A stretch of 64,000 bases of DNA from Allobosea sp. 67-29 (GTDB lineage: Bacteria > Pseudomonadota > Alphaproteobacteria > Rhizobiales > Beijerinckiaceae). The position numbers were made by a program, and so were the translations under genes. Under the pieces are notes generated by a model. That model was not told the origin of the DNA, ran no database searches, and worked only from the letters and a program-made list of their open reading frames with translations. Positions 27,139 through 37,576 of this stretch are shown here, piece after piece; within the stretch, counting starts at the first letter, position 1, and each line of letters begins with the position of its first letter. The DNA is taken from the NCBI RefSeq assembly GCF_001898115.1, contig NZ_MKSQ01000014.1, positions 196,109-260,108 of the forward strand, given 5' to 3'.

Positions 27139-29643
27139 TCAGCGCTTCTTCAGCGGCCGCGCCTGAGCGCGAAAATCGGGCCAGGCATCTTCGAGCGCGG
27201 CGCCAACGAGACCGGCGACCTTGAAGCCGTCCGGCTGCGTTCGCTCGATGGCTTCCCATCGGATCGGCATCGCGACGGCGGCCCCGGCTCGTGCGCGCGT
27301 CGAATAGGGCGCGATCGCGGTGGCGCCGCGGCCGTTGCGCAGGTAGTCGATGAAGATTCGCCCCTTGCGCGCCTCCATCGACAGCGTCGCCGTGAAGCGT
27401 TTCGGTTCGGCCTGCTCCATCGCCTTGGCGAAGTCGCGCGCGAAACCCTTGACCTGCGCCCAGTCTGCCTGAGGCTCGAGCGGGACGACGACGTGGAAGC
27501 CCTTGCCGCCCGAGGTCTTGAGGAAGCTGGAGAAGCCGAGCTCCGCCAGACGGTCGCGCACCGCAAGCGTGGCGCTGCGCAGCTCTTCCAGATCGATCCC
27601 CTTGTCCGGGTCCATGTCGAAAATGACCTGGTCGGGCGTCTCGATCGCATCGACGGTTGCACCCCAGACATGGATCTCGACGGTACCGAGCTGAACCAAC
27701 GCGGCAAGCCCGTCGAAGTCGCCGATCGAGAGCAACTCCTCGCCATCGCTGTCGCGCTGGGTCCGGATGGCGTCGTGCATGCCGGGAGAGGCGTGCTTCT
27801 GGAAGAAGCGCTGCCCCGCGATCCCGTCCGGCGCGCGCACCAGGCTGAGCGGTCGGTTCAGCACGAAGGGCTTCATCAGCGGCCAGACATGGGCGTAGTA
27901 GTCGAGCAGCCCTTGCTTGGTCAGGCCGGTGTCGGGCCAGAGCGTCTTGTCGGGGCTGCTCAGCTTCACATCCGTCATGGCTGTCTGCTCCACGGCCTGC
28001 CTGCGGTTCGCCGCCTTCGGCAACTTGGCCGCGCCCTGCTCCGCGGGGGGCCGTTCAGCCTGCACCTCTCGTGCGGGCTTGTCCTCGCGCAGGCCGAGGA
28101 AGGAAGCATGGCGCAAGGTCTTCGATGCGGTCCAGGCCCGGAACTCGACTTCCGCGACGAGCTCCGGCTTGACCCAGACGATGCCGCGCTCGCGCCCTGC
28201 CGATCCGTCGAAGGGCGAGGCGTTGGTCTTCAGCTTGTCGAGCCGCGCCTTGAGCGCGGCGGCCGATTTCTGGGTGAAGCCGGTGCCCACACGCCCGGCC
28301 GGCTTGAGCGTGCCCTTCTCGTAATAGCTGGTGACGATCGAGCGCAGTGTTCGCCCGGAGGCTGACGAGGGAACGTAGCCGGCGATCACGAATTCCTGTC
28401 GCAAGGTGCATTTCGACTTGATCCAGTCGCGTCCGCGCCCGCTCCTGTAGGGCGCGTCGCTGCGCTTGGAGACGACGCCTTCGAGGCCGATGCGGCAGGC
28501 ATGGCGCAGCATCGCCTCGCCCGGTGCGAGGAAATGTTCGCTCAGGCGCAGCGGTCCTTCGTCCGGTGCCCCGGAGAGCAGACCCGCCAGCCGCTCCTTG
28601 CGGGCAAGGAGCGGGTCGCTGCGCAAGTCCTCGCCATCGAGAAAGAGCAGGTCGAAGGCGAAGAAGACGAGTTCTTCGGTCTTCCCCTCCGACAAGGCCG
28701 CCTGAAGCGCCGGGAATGACGAGCCGGTCTCGGATAGAGCGACGATCTCGCCGTCGATCAGGGCGGATTCGCAGGGCAGTTGCGCAAGTTGCTCGACGAG
28801 CCGCTTGCCGAAGCGGTCGGTCCAGTCGAGACCCGAGCGCGTCAGCAGCTTCACCCTGCCGTTTGCGATGCGGGCCTGGAGGCGATAGCCGTCGAACTTG
28901 ACCTCGTGCAGCCAGGCCTCGCCCTCCGGCGGCTTGGCCTGCAGGGTCGCAAGGCAGGGCTCGACGAAAGCCGGCATGGCCGCCCCGTCGGCAGGCTTCT
29001 TTGGCGAGGAGGCGGCACGTTGCTGGGGCTTGCGGGCAGTCCGCTTCGCCGGTGGGTCGTCATCGCTCGCGGCCTGGCCAATCGCCTCGACGCTCATACC
29101 GGACTTCACCGAATCCGGTTCCGTTTCGAGAATGTCCTCGTCGCGCCTGGCCGCCGCATCGTCGGCCTTGATCAGCAGCCAGTTGTCGCGCTTCTCACCG
29201 CGTCGCGGCTTCATTCTCACGAGATGCCATTTGCCGGTGAGCTTGTGCCCTTCCAGCGTGAAGGTCAGGTGGCCCTTCTCCATGCCGGCCGCCGGGTCAT
29301 CTTCCGGCAGCCATTTACCTTCGTCCCAGACGATGACGGAGCCGGCACCATATTGTCCCTTCGGGATAGTCCCTTCGAAGGAGCCGTATTCCAGCGGATG
29401 ATCCTCGACATGCACGGCCAGGCGCTTGTCGTCGGGGTCGTGGCTGGGGCCGCGCGTCACCGCCCAGGACCACAGCACGCCGCCATGCTCGAGCCTGAGA
29501 TCGTAGTGCAGCCGCCTCGCCGCATGCTTGTGCACGACGAAGAGGCCGCCGGCGTCGGCGGGGCGCCGTCGGGTCCTGGAGCCCTCGGGCTCGCGGGTCC
29601 TGCGGAAGTCACGCTTGGCGCGGTAGAGATCGAGGTTCGACAT
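27139..29643 (-). CDS. ligD: DNA ligase D (NHEJ ligase-polymerase-phosphoesterase)
   Basis: An 834-residue multidomain ligase in the order phosphoesterase (about 30-175), ATP-dependent ligase (about 225-520) and primase-polymerase (about 560-830). The phosphoesterase has HYDLRLE (H46, D48) and the H82 region HVEDHPLEYGSFEG. The ligase nucleophile is K249 in EVKFDGYRL. The polymerase has FDMDPDKGID acidic residues and the SGGKGFHVVVPL motif. LigD seals double-strand breaks held by Ku, with the polymerase adding ribonucleotides and the phosphoesterase trimming them. It is directly downstream of ku (27 bases), an operon. Confidence 0.97.
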   Translation of the reverse strand: MSNLDLYRAKRDFRRTREPEGSRTRRRPADAGGLFVVHKHAARRLHYDLRLEHGGVLWSWAVTRGPSHDPDDKRLAVHVEDHPLEYGSFEGTIPKGQYGAGSVIVWDEGKWLPEDDPAAGMEKGHLTFTLEGHKLTGKWHLVRMKPRRGEKRDNWLLIKADDAAARRDEDILETEPDSVKSGMSVEAIGQAASDDDPPAKRTARKPQQRAASSPKKPADGAAMPAFVEPCLATLQAKPPEGEAWLHEVKFDGYRLQARIANGRVKLLTRSGLDWTDRFGKRLVEQLAQLPCESALIDGEIVALSETGSSFPALQAALSEGKTEELVFFAFDLLFLDGEDLRSDPLLARKERLAGLLSGAPDEGPLRLSEHFLAPGEAMLRHACRIGLEGVVSKRSDAPYRSGRGRDWIKSKCTLRQEFVIAGYVPSSASGRTLRSIVTSYYEKGTLKPAGRVGTGFTQKSAAALKARLDKLKTNASPFDGSAGRERGIVWVKPELVAEVEFRAWTASKTLRHASFLGLREDKPAREVQAERPPAEQGAAKLPKAANRRQAVEQTAMTDVKLSSPDKTLWPDTGLTKQGLLDYYAHVWPLMKPFVLNRPLSLVRAPDGIAGQRFFQKHASPGMHDAIRTQRDSDGEELLSIGDFDGLAALVQLGTVEIHVWGATVDAIETPDQVIFDMDPDKGIDLEELRSATLAVRDRLAELGFSSFLKTSGGKGFHVVVPLEPQADWAQVKGFARDFAKAMEQAEPKRFTATLSMEARKGRIFIDYLRNGRGATAIAPYSTRARAGAAVAMPIRWEAIERTQPDGFKVAGLVGAALEDAWPDFRAQARPLKKR

Positions 29644-29670
29644 CGACGGCTTCCTTCGCGACGGCGTTGA

Positions 29671-30528
29671 TCAGGCGCTCTTCTTGCTTTTGGAGGCTGA
29701 CTTCGGCGTGGTCTTGCGCGGCTTGCGGGCAGCGGGCTGGGCAGTCTTGGAATCGGCGGCCAGGCTCTTCTTGAGCGCGTCGAACAGGTTGACGACGTTG
29801 GGCGGTCGTTCGGGGGCCTGGACGACCGGCGGCTTGCGCCCCTTCCGTTTCGCCTCGATGAGCGCAAGCAGCGCGTCCTCGTAGCGGTCGTCGAAACCCG
29901 ACGGGTCGAACGGGGCGAGCTTCTTGTCGATGATGTGCGTGGCGAGGGAGACCAGTTCGCTGTCGAGCTTGCGCGACGGCAGACCCTCGAAGATCTCCTC
30001 GGGCTTGCGCACCATCTTGTCGTAGCGCAGGGTCGTCAGCAGCAGCCCTTTGTCGAACGGCTCGATCATCACCGGCCGTTCCCGCCGATACAGCACGATC
30101 CGGGCTATGCCGGCCTTGCGCTCCTTGGCCATTGCGGCGCGGATGACCGCGAAGGCCTCCTCCGAAACCTCGTCCGCCGGCGTGACGTAATAGGGCGTAT
30201 CGAAGTAGATCGGCGGAATGTCGGCGCGGTCAACGAAGGACTCGACCGACAGCGTGTGCGAGGATTCGACCTGGACGGCGTCGATCTCATCCTCTTCCAC
30301 GAGGAGATATTCGTCGTCGCCGATCTCGTAGCCCTTGACCTCGTCGGCGTCATCGACCGGCTTGCCAGTGACGCTGTCGACATATTGGCGCCGCACCGTG
30401 TGCCCGGTCTTGCGATTGATGATGCGGAAGGAGACCTTCTCGCTGCGATCGGTCGCGCTGGTCAGTTCGATCGCGCAGGACACCAGCGAAAGCTTGAGAT
30501 AGCCCTTCCAGGCGGGACGCGGAGCCAT
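29671..30528 (-). CDS. ku: Non-homologous end joining protein Ku
   Basis: A 285-residue bacterial Ku with the single beta-barrel core and no eukaryotic vWA domain. The start MAPRPAWKGYLKLSLVSCAIELTSATD is typical, as are VRRQYVDSVTGKPV and the late segment RPPNVVNLFDALKKSL. The C-terminal tail is Lys/Ala/Ser-rich, as in Ku proteins where it aids DNA binding and LigD recruitment. The homodimer rings broken DNA ends and recruits LigD, encoded next in the operon. The upstream gap of about 480 bases is shared with the divergent urt operon. Confidence 0.96.
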   Translation of the reverse strand: MAPRPAWKGYLKLSLVSCAIELTSATDRSEKVSFRIINRKTGHTVRRQYVDSVTGKPVDDADEVKGYEIGDDEYLLVEEDEIDAVQVESSHTLSVESFVDRADIPPIYFDTPYYVTPADEVSEEAFAVIRAAMAKERKAGIARIVLYRRERPVMIEPFDKGLLLTTLRYDKMVRKPEEIFEGLPSRKLDSELVSLATHIIDKKLAPFDPSGFDDRYEDALLALIEAKRKGRKPPVVQAPERPPNVVNLFDALKKSLAADSKTAQPAARKPRKTTPKSASKSKKSA

Positions 30529-31007
30529 GACGCAGCCTCTTCGTTCTCAGGTCGAACCGGCTCGCGCTCGGCGCAGACATCCCGGCTCTGTCGCTCAACC
30601 AGCGGGCGGCCGAACTGGTTCCGGATGTGGATGCGCGCCCCCCGCCCGAACCACATGGTGTCGCGCAAAGCCACTTCGGGCCAGGATCGAAAATGCTCCC
30701 GGCTCAGCCATTCTGTGACCGACCTTGTCCCGCCGGCCTGCCTCGCCTGGAACCATTTGACTAAAATTGCGGCACGAAAGTTCCGCAAGGTCAACTCGGC
30801 TACAAAAGAGGCAGATTGCCGGTGGCGCCTTCGCATCCGGCGCTGCCTTGCCGGCGCTGCGGCGGCCTGATGCAGCGCCGGCGCGCGCATTTTCGCAGTC
30901 TCAAAGCACCGGCAAGGGTTGGCACATCGCTTGCGTTGACAGGGGTCATGGGCCTTGGGGGCCCGTCGGTGTCGAGGGGACACCGCCAACCCGTCTTCGT
31001 TCGGGAG
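30529..31007. other. Divergent control region between ku and urtA
   Basis: About 480 bases without a supported gene. The half next to urtA holds a sigma-54 promoter (30919-30934) and, about 40 bases before it, the semi-palindrome TGCAGCGCCGGCGCGCA (30871-30887), which weakly resembles a 17-base NtrC site. No clear promoter for ku is seen. Confidence 0.5.
30919..30934 (+). promoter_or_regulatory. Sigma-54 (RpoN) promoter of urtA
   Basis: TTGGCACATCGCTTGC fits the -24/-12 consensus TGGCAC, five bases, TTGC exactly. It is on the urtA strand and 73 bases before the start codon, so the urea transporter and probably urease are under nitrogen (NtrC/RpoN) control. Confidence 0.85.
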
Positions 31008-32303
31008 ATGTCCGTGAACAGCAACCGTCGCGAATTTCTAGGCACGGCCCTTGCCGGTGCCGCCTTCCTTGGGGCCTCCCGGCTGCCGGCAGCGGCGCAG
31101 CAGGACACCATCAAGGTCGGCATCCTTCACTCTCTGTCGGGGACGATGGCCATCTCCGAGACGACGCTGAAGGACGTCATGCTGATGCTCATCGAGGAGC
31201 AGAACAAGAAGGGCGGCGTTCTCGGCAAGAAGCTGGAGGCCGTTGTCGTCGACCCCGCCTCGAACTGGCCGCTCTTCGCCGAGAAGGCCCGCGAGCTGAT
31301 CACCAAGGACAAGGTCGCGGCCTGCTTCGGCTGCTGGACCTCCGTGTCGCGCAAATCGGTGCTGCCGGTCTTCAAGGAGCTCAACAACATCCTGTTCTAC
31401 CCCGTCCAATACGAGGGCGAGGAGAGCGAGCGCAACGTCTTCTACACCGGCGCCGCGCCGAACCAGCAGGCGATCCCCGCCGTCGACTATCTCGCCAAGG
31501 AGGAGAAGGTCGAGCGCTGGGTGCTGGCCGGCACCGACTATGTCTATCCGCGCACGACCAACAAGATCCTCGAGGCGTATCTGAAGTCCAAGGGCGTGAA
31601 GCCCGAGGACATCATGATCAACTACACGCCCTTCGGCCATTCCGACTGGCAGACGATCGTCTCCGACATCAAGAAATTCGGCTCGGCCGGCAAGAAGACG
31701 GCGGTGGTCTCGACCATCAACGGGGACGCCAACGTGCCGTTCTACAAGGAGCTCGGCAACCAGGGCATCAAGGCGACCGATATCCCGGTCGTCGCCTTCT
31801 CGGTTGGCGAGGAGGAATTGGCCGGCATCGACACCAAGCCGCTGGTCGGCCACCTCGCGGCCTGGAACTACTTCGAGTCGATCGATACGCCGGAGAACAA
31901 GGCCTTCATCAAGCAGTGGCAGGCCTTCACCAAGAATCCGAAGCGCGTCACCAACGATCCGATGGAGGCCCATTACATCGGCTTCAACATGTGGGTGAAG
32001 GCGGTCGAGAAGGCCAAGAGCATCGATCCGGACAAGGTCATCGACGCGCTGCCTGGCATCGAGCAAGCCAACCTGACCGGCGGCGTCTCGAAGATGCTGC
32101 CGAACCACCACATCACCAAGCCGGTCTTCATCGGCGAGATCAAGGAGGACGGCCAGTTCGACGTGGTCTGGAAGACGGCCGGCCTGGTCCCGGGCGACGC
32201 CTGGTCGAAGGAACTCGACGGCTCCAAGGACCTGATCGGCGACTGGGTCGACAAGAAGTGCGGCAACTTCAACGTCAAGACCAACAAGTGCGGCGGCGCA
32301 TGA
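31008..32303 (+). CDS. urtA: Urea ABC transporter substrate-binding protein
   Basis: A 431-residue periplasmic binding protein that captures urea for UrtBCDE. A Tat-type signal (NRREFLGTALAGAAFLGA) precedes the mature protein at about residue 30. The fold is a type I periplasmic binding protein with FmdA/UrtA features such as VGILHSLSGTMAISE, ACFGCWTSVSRKSVLPVFKELNNILFYPVQYEGEE and DPMEAHYIGFNMW. The ATG at 31008 has GGGAG only one base away; a GTG at 31014, six bases from the same GGGAG, is an equally good or better start and gives a protein two residues shorter. The gene follows a sigma-54 promoter and precedes a hairpin. Confidence 0.96.
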   Translation: MSVNSNRREFLGTALAGAAFLGASRLPAAAQQDTIKVGILHSLSGTMAISETTLKDVMLMLIEEQNKKGGVLGKKLEAVVVDPASNWPLFAEKARELITKDKVAACFGCWTSVSRKSVLPVFKELNNILFYPVQYEGEESERNVFYTGAAPNQQAIPAVDYLAKEEKVERWVLAGTDYVYPRTTNKILEAYLKSKGVKPEDIMINYTPFGHSDWQTIVSDIKKFGSAGKKTAVVSTINGDANVPFYKELGNQGIKATDIPVVAFSVGEEELAGIDTKPLVGHLAAWNYFESIDTPENKAFIKQWQAFTKNPKRVTNDPMEAHYIGFNMWVKAVEKAKSIDPDKVIDALPGIEQANLTGGVSKMLPNHHITKPVFIGEIKEDGQFDVVWKTAGLVPGDAWSKELDGSKDLIGDWVDKKCGNFNVKTNKCGGA

Positions 32304-32316
32304 GATCGTGAGGGGG

Positions 32317-32349
32317 AGGGGCGGGACGGGAAACATCCCGGCCGCCCCT
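32317..32349 (+). terminator. Hairpin between urtA and urtB, probable attenuator
   Basis: An outer 8-bp stem (AGGGGCGG / CCGCCCCT) and an inner 4-bp stem (CGGG / CCCG) with an AAACAT loop, followed by CGTTTCG. The weak T-tract fits partial termination or 3' end protection, which would give much more UrtA than permease. Confidence 0.55.
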
Positions 32350-32475
32350 CGTTTCGCCGCCGGCCAGAGCGGTTTCGCCGTTGGGCCCCTATCCCGAGCA
32401 GCGAGGGCACCCGTTAGTGCCGCGCCTCGGAGTGAGGGCTGGAAATCAAGTAGAACCGGGAGACGAGCCGGGTTG

Positions 32476-34077
32476 ATGTCCTTTCTGCACCGCCTGCTGC
32501 ATGCCGGAGTGATTCTCGTCGCGCTGGTCGCCGCGTCCGTCGCCTCCTTTGCGCAGAGCGCCGACGAGGCGTTCAAGCGCTTTGCTGCCGGGACCTACTC
32601 CGATACGGCGCGGGCGGTCGAGCTGCTCGTCGCCAGCGCCAATCCCCGCGCAGCCCTGGTTGTCGAGGCGCTGAACGACGGGCGCTTGCTCGCGGGCGCG
32701 GGCGGCGTCGTTGTCAAGACGCCGGAAGGCGGCTTCGTCGACGCGGCGACCGGCGCTGCACTGGCAGCGTTGCCGGCCGAGGTGAAGCCGGTCCGCCTCA
32801 ACAATGCAGTGCGTCGCGCGGTGCAGGCGGCGCTCGGCGGGCTCGGTCTGCTCGATCCAGATCCCGAGAGGCGGCTCGCGGCCGCCGAAGCCGTCTTCAA
32901 ATCGCGCGACGCCGGCCTCCTGCCGATCGTCGAGAGCGCGATTGCCAAGGAAACCGATGCCCGTGCCCGCGCCGCATTGCGTCAGGCCCAGGCCGCGATT
33001 CTGATCGCCCGGCCGGACGTCCAGCCGCTGGACCGGCTCGCCGCGATCGAGGTGCTGCGGGACCGTGGCGACCAGGATGCGCTCGCGACCCTGCGAGCCC
33101 TTCCGCCGGACGCCCCGCCGGCCCTCAGGGAGGCCCAGGCCAAGGCCATTGCCGGGATCGAGGGACGGCTGAAGCTGTGGGCCGTCGCGCAGAATCTCTG
33201 GTACGGGCTGTCGCTCGGCTCGGTGCTGCTGCTCGCCGCCATCGGTCTTGCCATCACCTTCGGCGTCATGGGCGTGATCAACATGGCCCATGGCGAGATG
33301 GTCATGCTCGGCGCCTACACCACCTTCGTGGTGCAGGAGCTGATCCGCGCCCACGCGCCCTGGCTGTTCGACTGGTCGCTCGCCATCGCGCTGCCGGCCG
33401 CCTTCATCGTCGCCGGCGCGGTCGGCATCGCCATCGAACGCGGCGTCATCCGCTTTCTTTACGGTCGTCCGCTGGAGACGCTGCTCGCGACCTGGGGCAT
33501 CAGCCTGATCCTGCAGCAGGCGGTCCGCACCGCTTTCGGCCCGACCAATCGCGAGGTCGGTGCGCCCTCCTTCATGTCGGGCGCCTTTGAACTCGGTGGT
33601 CTGGCAATCACCTATAACCGACTCTGGATCATCGTCTTTGCCGCGCTGGTTTTCGCCGCGCTGCTCGCCATCCTGAAGCTGACTCCGATGGGCCTGCAGA
33701 TGCGCGCCGTCACCCAGAACCGGCGCATGGCCTCGGCCATGGGCATCCGCACCGGCCGCATCGACGCGCTGACCTTCGGGCTGGGTTCGGGCGTGGCGGG
33801 GCTCGCCGGCGTCGCGCTCTCGCAGATCGATAATGTCAGCCCCAATCTCGGCCAGAGCTACATCATCGACTCGTTCATGGTCGTGGTCTTCGGCGGCGTC
33901 GGGAATCTGTGGGGCACGCTCGTCGGCGCCATGACGCTCGGCGTCGCCAACAAACTGCTCGAACCCTATGCCGGTGCCGTGCTCGGCAAGATCGCGCTGC
34001 TCGTCTGCATCATCCTCTTCATCCAGAAGCGCCCGCGCGGCCTGTTCGCGCTCAAGGGCCGGGCGGTGGAAGCATGA
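32476..34077 (+). CDS. urtB: Urea ABC transporter permease UrtB
   Basis: A 533-residue permease of the LivH class. A signal peptide (about 1-26) is followed by a periplasmic alpha-helical region of about 200 residues with repeated Ala-rich helices; the membrane part with about eight spans begins near residue 235 (WYGLSLGSVLLLAAIGLAITFGVMG). The conserved LivH-type stretch NMAHGEMVMLGAY and the permease signature AVTQNRRMASAMGI are present. The long N-terminal part is typical of proteobacterial UrtB. It lies after the attenuator-like hairpin, and its stop overlaps the urtC start (ATGA). Confidence 0.95.
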   Translation: MSFLHRLLHAGVILVALVAASVASFAQSADEAFKRFAAGTYSDTARAVELLVASANPRAALVVEALNDGRLLAGAGGVVVKTPEGGFVDAATGAALAALPAEVKPVRLNNAVRRAVQAALGGLGLLDPDPERRLAAAEAVFKSRDAGLLPIVESAIAKETDARARAALRQAQAAILIARPDVQPLDRLAAIEVLRDRGDQDALATLRALPPDAPPALREAQAKAIAGIEGRLKLWAVAQNLWYGLSLGSVLLLAAIGLAITFGVMGVINMAHGEMVMLGAYTTFVVQELIRAHAPWLFDWSLAIALPAAFIVAGAVGIAIERGVIRFLYGRPLETLLATWGISLILQQAVRTAFGPTNREVGAPSFMSGAFELGGLAITYNRLWIIVFAALVFAALLAILKLTPMGLQMRAVTQNRRMASAMGIRTGRIDALTFGLGSGVAGLAGVALSQIDNVSPNLGQSYIIDSFMVVVFGGVGNLWGTLVGAMTLGVANKLLEPYAGAVLGKIALLVCIILFIQKRPRGLFALKGRAVEA

Positions 34078-35213
34078 TCACCCGCTTCCTCCTGCAGAAC
34101 ATGGACCGGCGCGGCAGCGTTTTCCTCGCCGTCCTTCTCGCGCTGGCAGTGCTGGTGCCGCTCTCGAACCTGCTGCTGCCGCCGACCTCGGCCATCCATG
34201 TCTCGACCTCGACGATGTCGCTCTGGGGCAAATATCTCTGCTACGCGCTGCTGGCGGTCTCGCTCGACCTGGTCTGGGGCTATTGCGGCATCCTCTCGCT
34301 CGGGCATGGTGCCTTCTTCGCGCTCGGCGGCTACGCCATGGGCATGTACCTGATGCGCCAGATCGGCTCGCGCGGCGTCTATGGCAACCCCATCCTGCCC
34401 GATTTCATGGTCTTCCTGAACTGGCAGGAGCTGCCCTGGTATTGGTGGGGCTTCTCCTCCTTCCCCTTCGCGATGCTGATGGTGCTGGCCGTGCCCGGCC
34501 TGCTCGCCTTCGTCTTCGGCTGGTTCGCCTTCCGCTCGCGCGTCACCGGCGTCTATCTCTCGATCATCACGCAGGCCCTGACCTATGCGCTGTTGCTCGC
34601 CTTCTTCCGCAACGACATGGGCTTCGGCGGCAATAACGGGCTGACTGATTTCAAGGACATCCTCGGCTTCAACATCCAGGCGCAAGCGACTCGTGCTGCT
34701 CTGTTTTCCATGACCTGCGTCATGCTGGCGGCCGGCTTCCTGATCGCGCGCGGCATCGTCGTCTCGAAGCTCGGCAAGGTCGTCATCGCGATCCGCGACG
34801 CCGAATCGCGCACCCGCTTCCTCGGCTACCGGGTCGACCGCTTCAAGCTCTTCGTCTTCACCGTCTCGGCCTGCATGGCGGGCGTCGCCGGCGCGCTCTA
34901 CGTGCCGCAGGTCGGCATCATCAACCCCAGCGAATTCGCGCCGGCCAATTCGATCGAGACGGTGATCTGGGTCGCGGTCGGCGGACGCGGCACGCTGGTC
35001 GGCGCTGCGCTCGGCGCCGTGGTGGTGAACTGGGCGAAGACCGTCTTCACCTCCGGCTTCATGGCGCCCTATTGGCTCTTCGCGCTCGGCGGGCTCTTCG
35101 TCGTCGTCACGCTCTTCCTGCCGAAGGGTATCCTCGGCACGGCGGAGGCACTCTGGGCGCGCCGTCGGAAGCCGGACAGCACCCCGGCGGCCGAGCCGGC
35201 CCCGGCGGAGTAA
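34074..35213 (+). CDS. urtC: Urea ABC transporter permease UrtC
   Basis: A 379-residue LivM-class permease with about ten spans. The family stretch GYCGILSLGHGAFFALGGYAMGMYL sits at about 66-90, and the cytoplasmic coupling region is KVVIAIRDAESRTRFLGYRVDRFKL. It pairs with UrtB in the membrane and is powered by UrtD and UrtE. The start overlaps urtB by four bases, and urtD begins six bases after its stop. The C-terminus is a Pro/Ala-rich cytosolic tail. Confidence 0.95.
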   Translation: MITRFLLQNMDRRGSVFLAVLLALAVLVPLSNLLLPPTSAIHVSTSTMSLWGKYLCYALLAVSLDLVWGYCGILSLGHGAFFALGGYAMGMYLMRQIGSRGVYGNPILPDFMVFLNWQELPWYWWGFSSFPFAMLMVLAVPGLLAFVFGWFAFRSRVTGVYLSIITQALTYALLLAFFRNDMGFGGNNGLTDFKDILGFNIQAQATRAALFSMTCVMLAAGFLIARGIVVSKLGKVVIAIRDAESRTRFLGYRVDRFKLFVFTVSACMAGVAGALYVPQVGIINPSEFAPANSIETVIWVAVGGRGTLVGAALGAVVVNWAKTVFTSGFMAPYWLFALGGLFVVVTLFLPKGILGTAEALWARRRKPDSTPAAEPAPAE

Positions 35214-35218
35214 CGGTG

Positions 35219-35983
<765 letters not shown>

Positions 35984-35985
35984 TC

Positions 35986-36681
35986 ATGCTGACCGTAGAC
36001 GCCATCGACCTGCATTACGGTGCTGCCCAGGCGCTGCGCCATGTCTCGATCGCGGCCGAAACCGGCAAGGTCACCTGCGTTATGGGCCGCAACGGCGTCG
36101 GCAAGACCTCGCTGATGCGCGCCATCGTCGGCCATCAGCCGATTTCCGGCGGGCATATCCGCTTTGACGGCGAGGATATCTCGGGCCTGCGCAGCGAGGA
36201 TCGTGCTCGCGCCGGCATCGCCTATGTGCCGCAGGGGCGGGAGATCTTCCCTCTGCTGACGGTGAAGGAGAATCTGGAGACCGGCTTCGCGCCGCTGAAG
36301 CGGAAGGACCGCTACGTCCCGGATGAGCTCTTCGACCTGTTCCCCGTGCTGAAGACCATGCTGGGCCGGCGCGGCGGAGACCTCTCGGGTGGCCAGCAGC
36401 AGCAGCTCGCGATCGCGCGGGCGCTGGTGACCCGACCCAGGCTGCTGGTGCTGGACGAGCCAACCGAGGGCATCCAGCCCTCGATCATCAAGGATATCGG
36501 GCGCGCCATCGACTATCTGCGACAGAAGGGCGGCATGGCGATCGTGCTGGTCGAGCAGTATTTCGACTTCGCCCGCGATCTCGCCGACACCATGTTCGTG
36601 ATGGACCGCGGCGAGGTTGTGCTGTCGGGGCCGATGAGCGAGCTTGACGGAGCGCAGGTTCAAAGACTGATTCAGGTCTGA
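35986..36681 (+). CDS. urtE: Urea ABC transporter ATP-binding protein UrtE
   Basis: A 231-residue LivF-class ATPase. Walker [10 protein letters not shown] lies near residue 35, the signature is [15 protein letters not shown], Walker B is [14 protein letters not shown] and the switch His position holds Gln in [10 protein letters not shown], typical for this class. It begins two bases after the urtD stop and ends 47 bases before ureD, so the transporter and urease genes very likely share a transcript. Confidence 0.95.
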   Translation: MLTVDAIDLHYGAAQALRHVSIAAETGKVTCVMGRNGVGKTSLMRAIVGHQPISGGHIRFDGEDISGLRSEDRARAGIAYVPQGREIFPLLTVKENLETGFAPLKRKDRYVPDELFDLFPVLKTMLGRRGGDLSGGQQQQLAIARALVTRPRLLVLDEPTEGIQPSIIKDIGRAIDYLRQKGGMAIVLVEQYFDFARDLADTMFVMDRGEVVLSGPMSELDGAQVQRLIQV

Positions 36682-36728
36682 TGAGCCTCACGCCTCCGTG
36701 CCGAGCCTGACGGGAAGCACCGCCGACG

Positions 36729-37565
36729 ATGCTGGCGATAACCGATCTCCAGAACCTCGCACCGGCGCGAATGCAGCGCGCCTACGGGCAGGCAAGCGTC
36801 TCGTTTCATGCCCGCGAAGGCCGGACCCATCTCGATCGGCTCTTCCAGGAAGGCTGCGCCAAACTGCGCTTTCCGCGCCCGCTCGGAACCGACGCGCCGC
36901 AGGCGATCCTCATCAACACCGCGGGCGGTCTGACCGGCGGCGACCGCTTCGGTACGGAGGTGAAGCTGGCGGAGAAGGCGCAAACCTGCATCACCACCCA
37001 GGCCTGCGAGCGCGTCTACCGCTCGACGGGGGCGGATGCCGTCGTCACCAACCGCCTGCGGCTCTCGCCCGGCGCCCGGCTCGCCTGGCTTCCGCAGGAG
37101 ACGATCCTGTTCGATGGCGGGCGCCTGTCCCGCACGCTCGACGTCGATCTCGCCGGCGATTCCGAGCTGGTCGCGGTCGAGGCGGTGCTGTTCGGCCGGC
37201 AGGCTATGGGCGAGACCTTGCAGAGCGGCCATCTGCACGATCGCTGGCGCATCCGGCGCGACGGCCGCCTGATCTTCGCCGACGATCTGCGCGCCGAGGA
37301 CCAGATCGCCGCCCGGCTCGCGCCACAGCCCGCCATGGCCGGCTGCCGCGCGATGGCGACGGTGCTGTTCGCTGGTCCGGCACCCGAGCGCTTCCTGGAT
37401 CAGGCCCGGTCGATCATCGGGCCGGGCGGCGGCGCCAGCGCCTGGAACGGCAAGTTTCTCGCGCGGCTGGTCGAGGAGACCGGGCTCGCGCTCCGGCGGC
37501 GGCTGGAGCCGCTGCTCACCCTTCTCCTGGGCGGCCGGCCGCTGCCCAAGGTCTGGCAACTCTAG
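36729..37565 (+). CDS. ureD: Urease accessory protein UreD
   Basis: A 278-residue UreD/UreH scaffold that binds apo-urease and forms the nickel tunnel with UreF and UreG. Recognisable segments are [14 protein letters not shown] (about 61-74), [13 protein letters not shown] (about 85-97) and [18 protein letters not shown]. It leads the urease gene set ureD-A-J-B-C-E-F-G. The gap of 47 bases to urtE holds no terminator. Confidence 0.95.
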   Translation: MLAITDLQNLAPARMQRAYGQASVSFHAREGRTHLDRLFQEGCAKLRFPRPLGTDAPQAILINTAGGLTGGDRFGTEVKLAEKAQTCITTQACERVYRSTGADAVVTNRLRLSPGARLAWLPQETILFDGGRLSRTLDVDLAGDSELVAVEAVLFGRQAMGETLQSGHLHDRWRIRRDGRLIFADDLRAEDQIAARLAPQPAMAGCRAMATVLFAGPAPERFLDQARSIIGPGGGASAWNGKFLARLVEETGLALRRRLEPLLTLLLGGRPLPKVWQL

Positions 37566-37576
37566 GGACTGACGGC

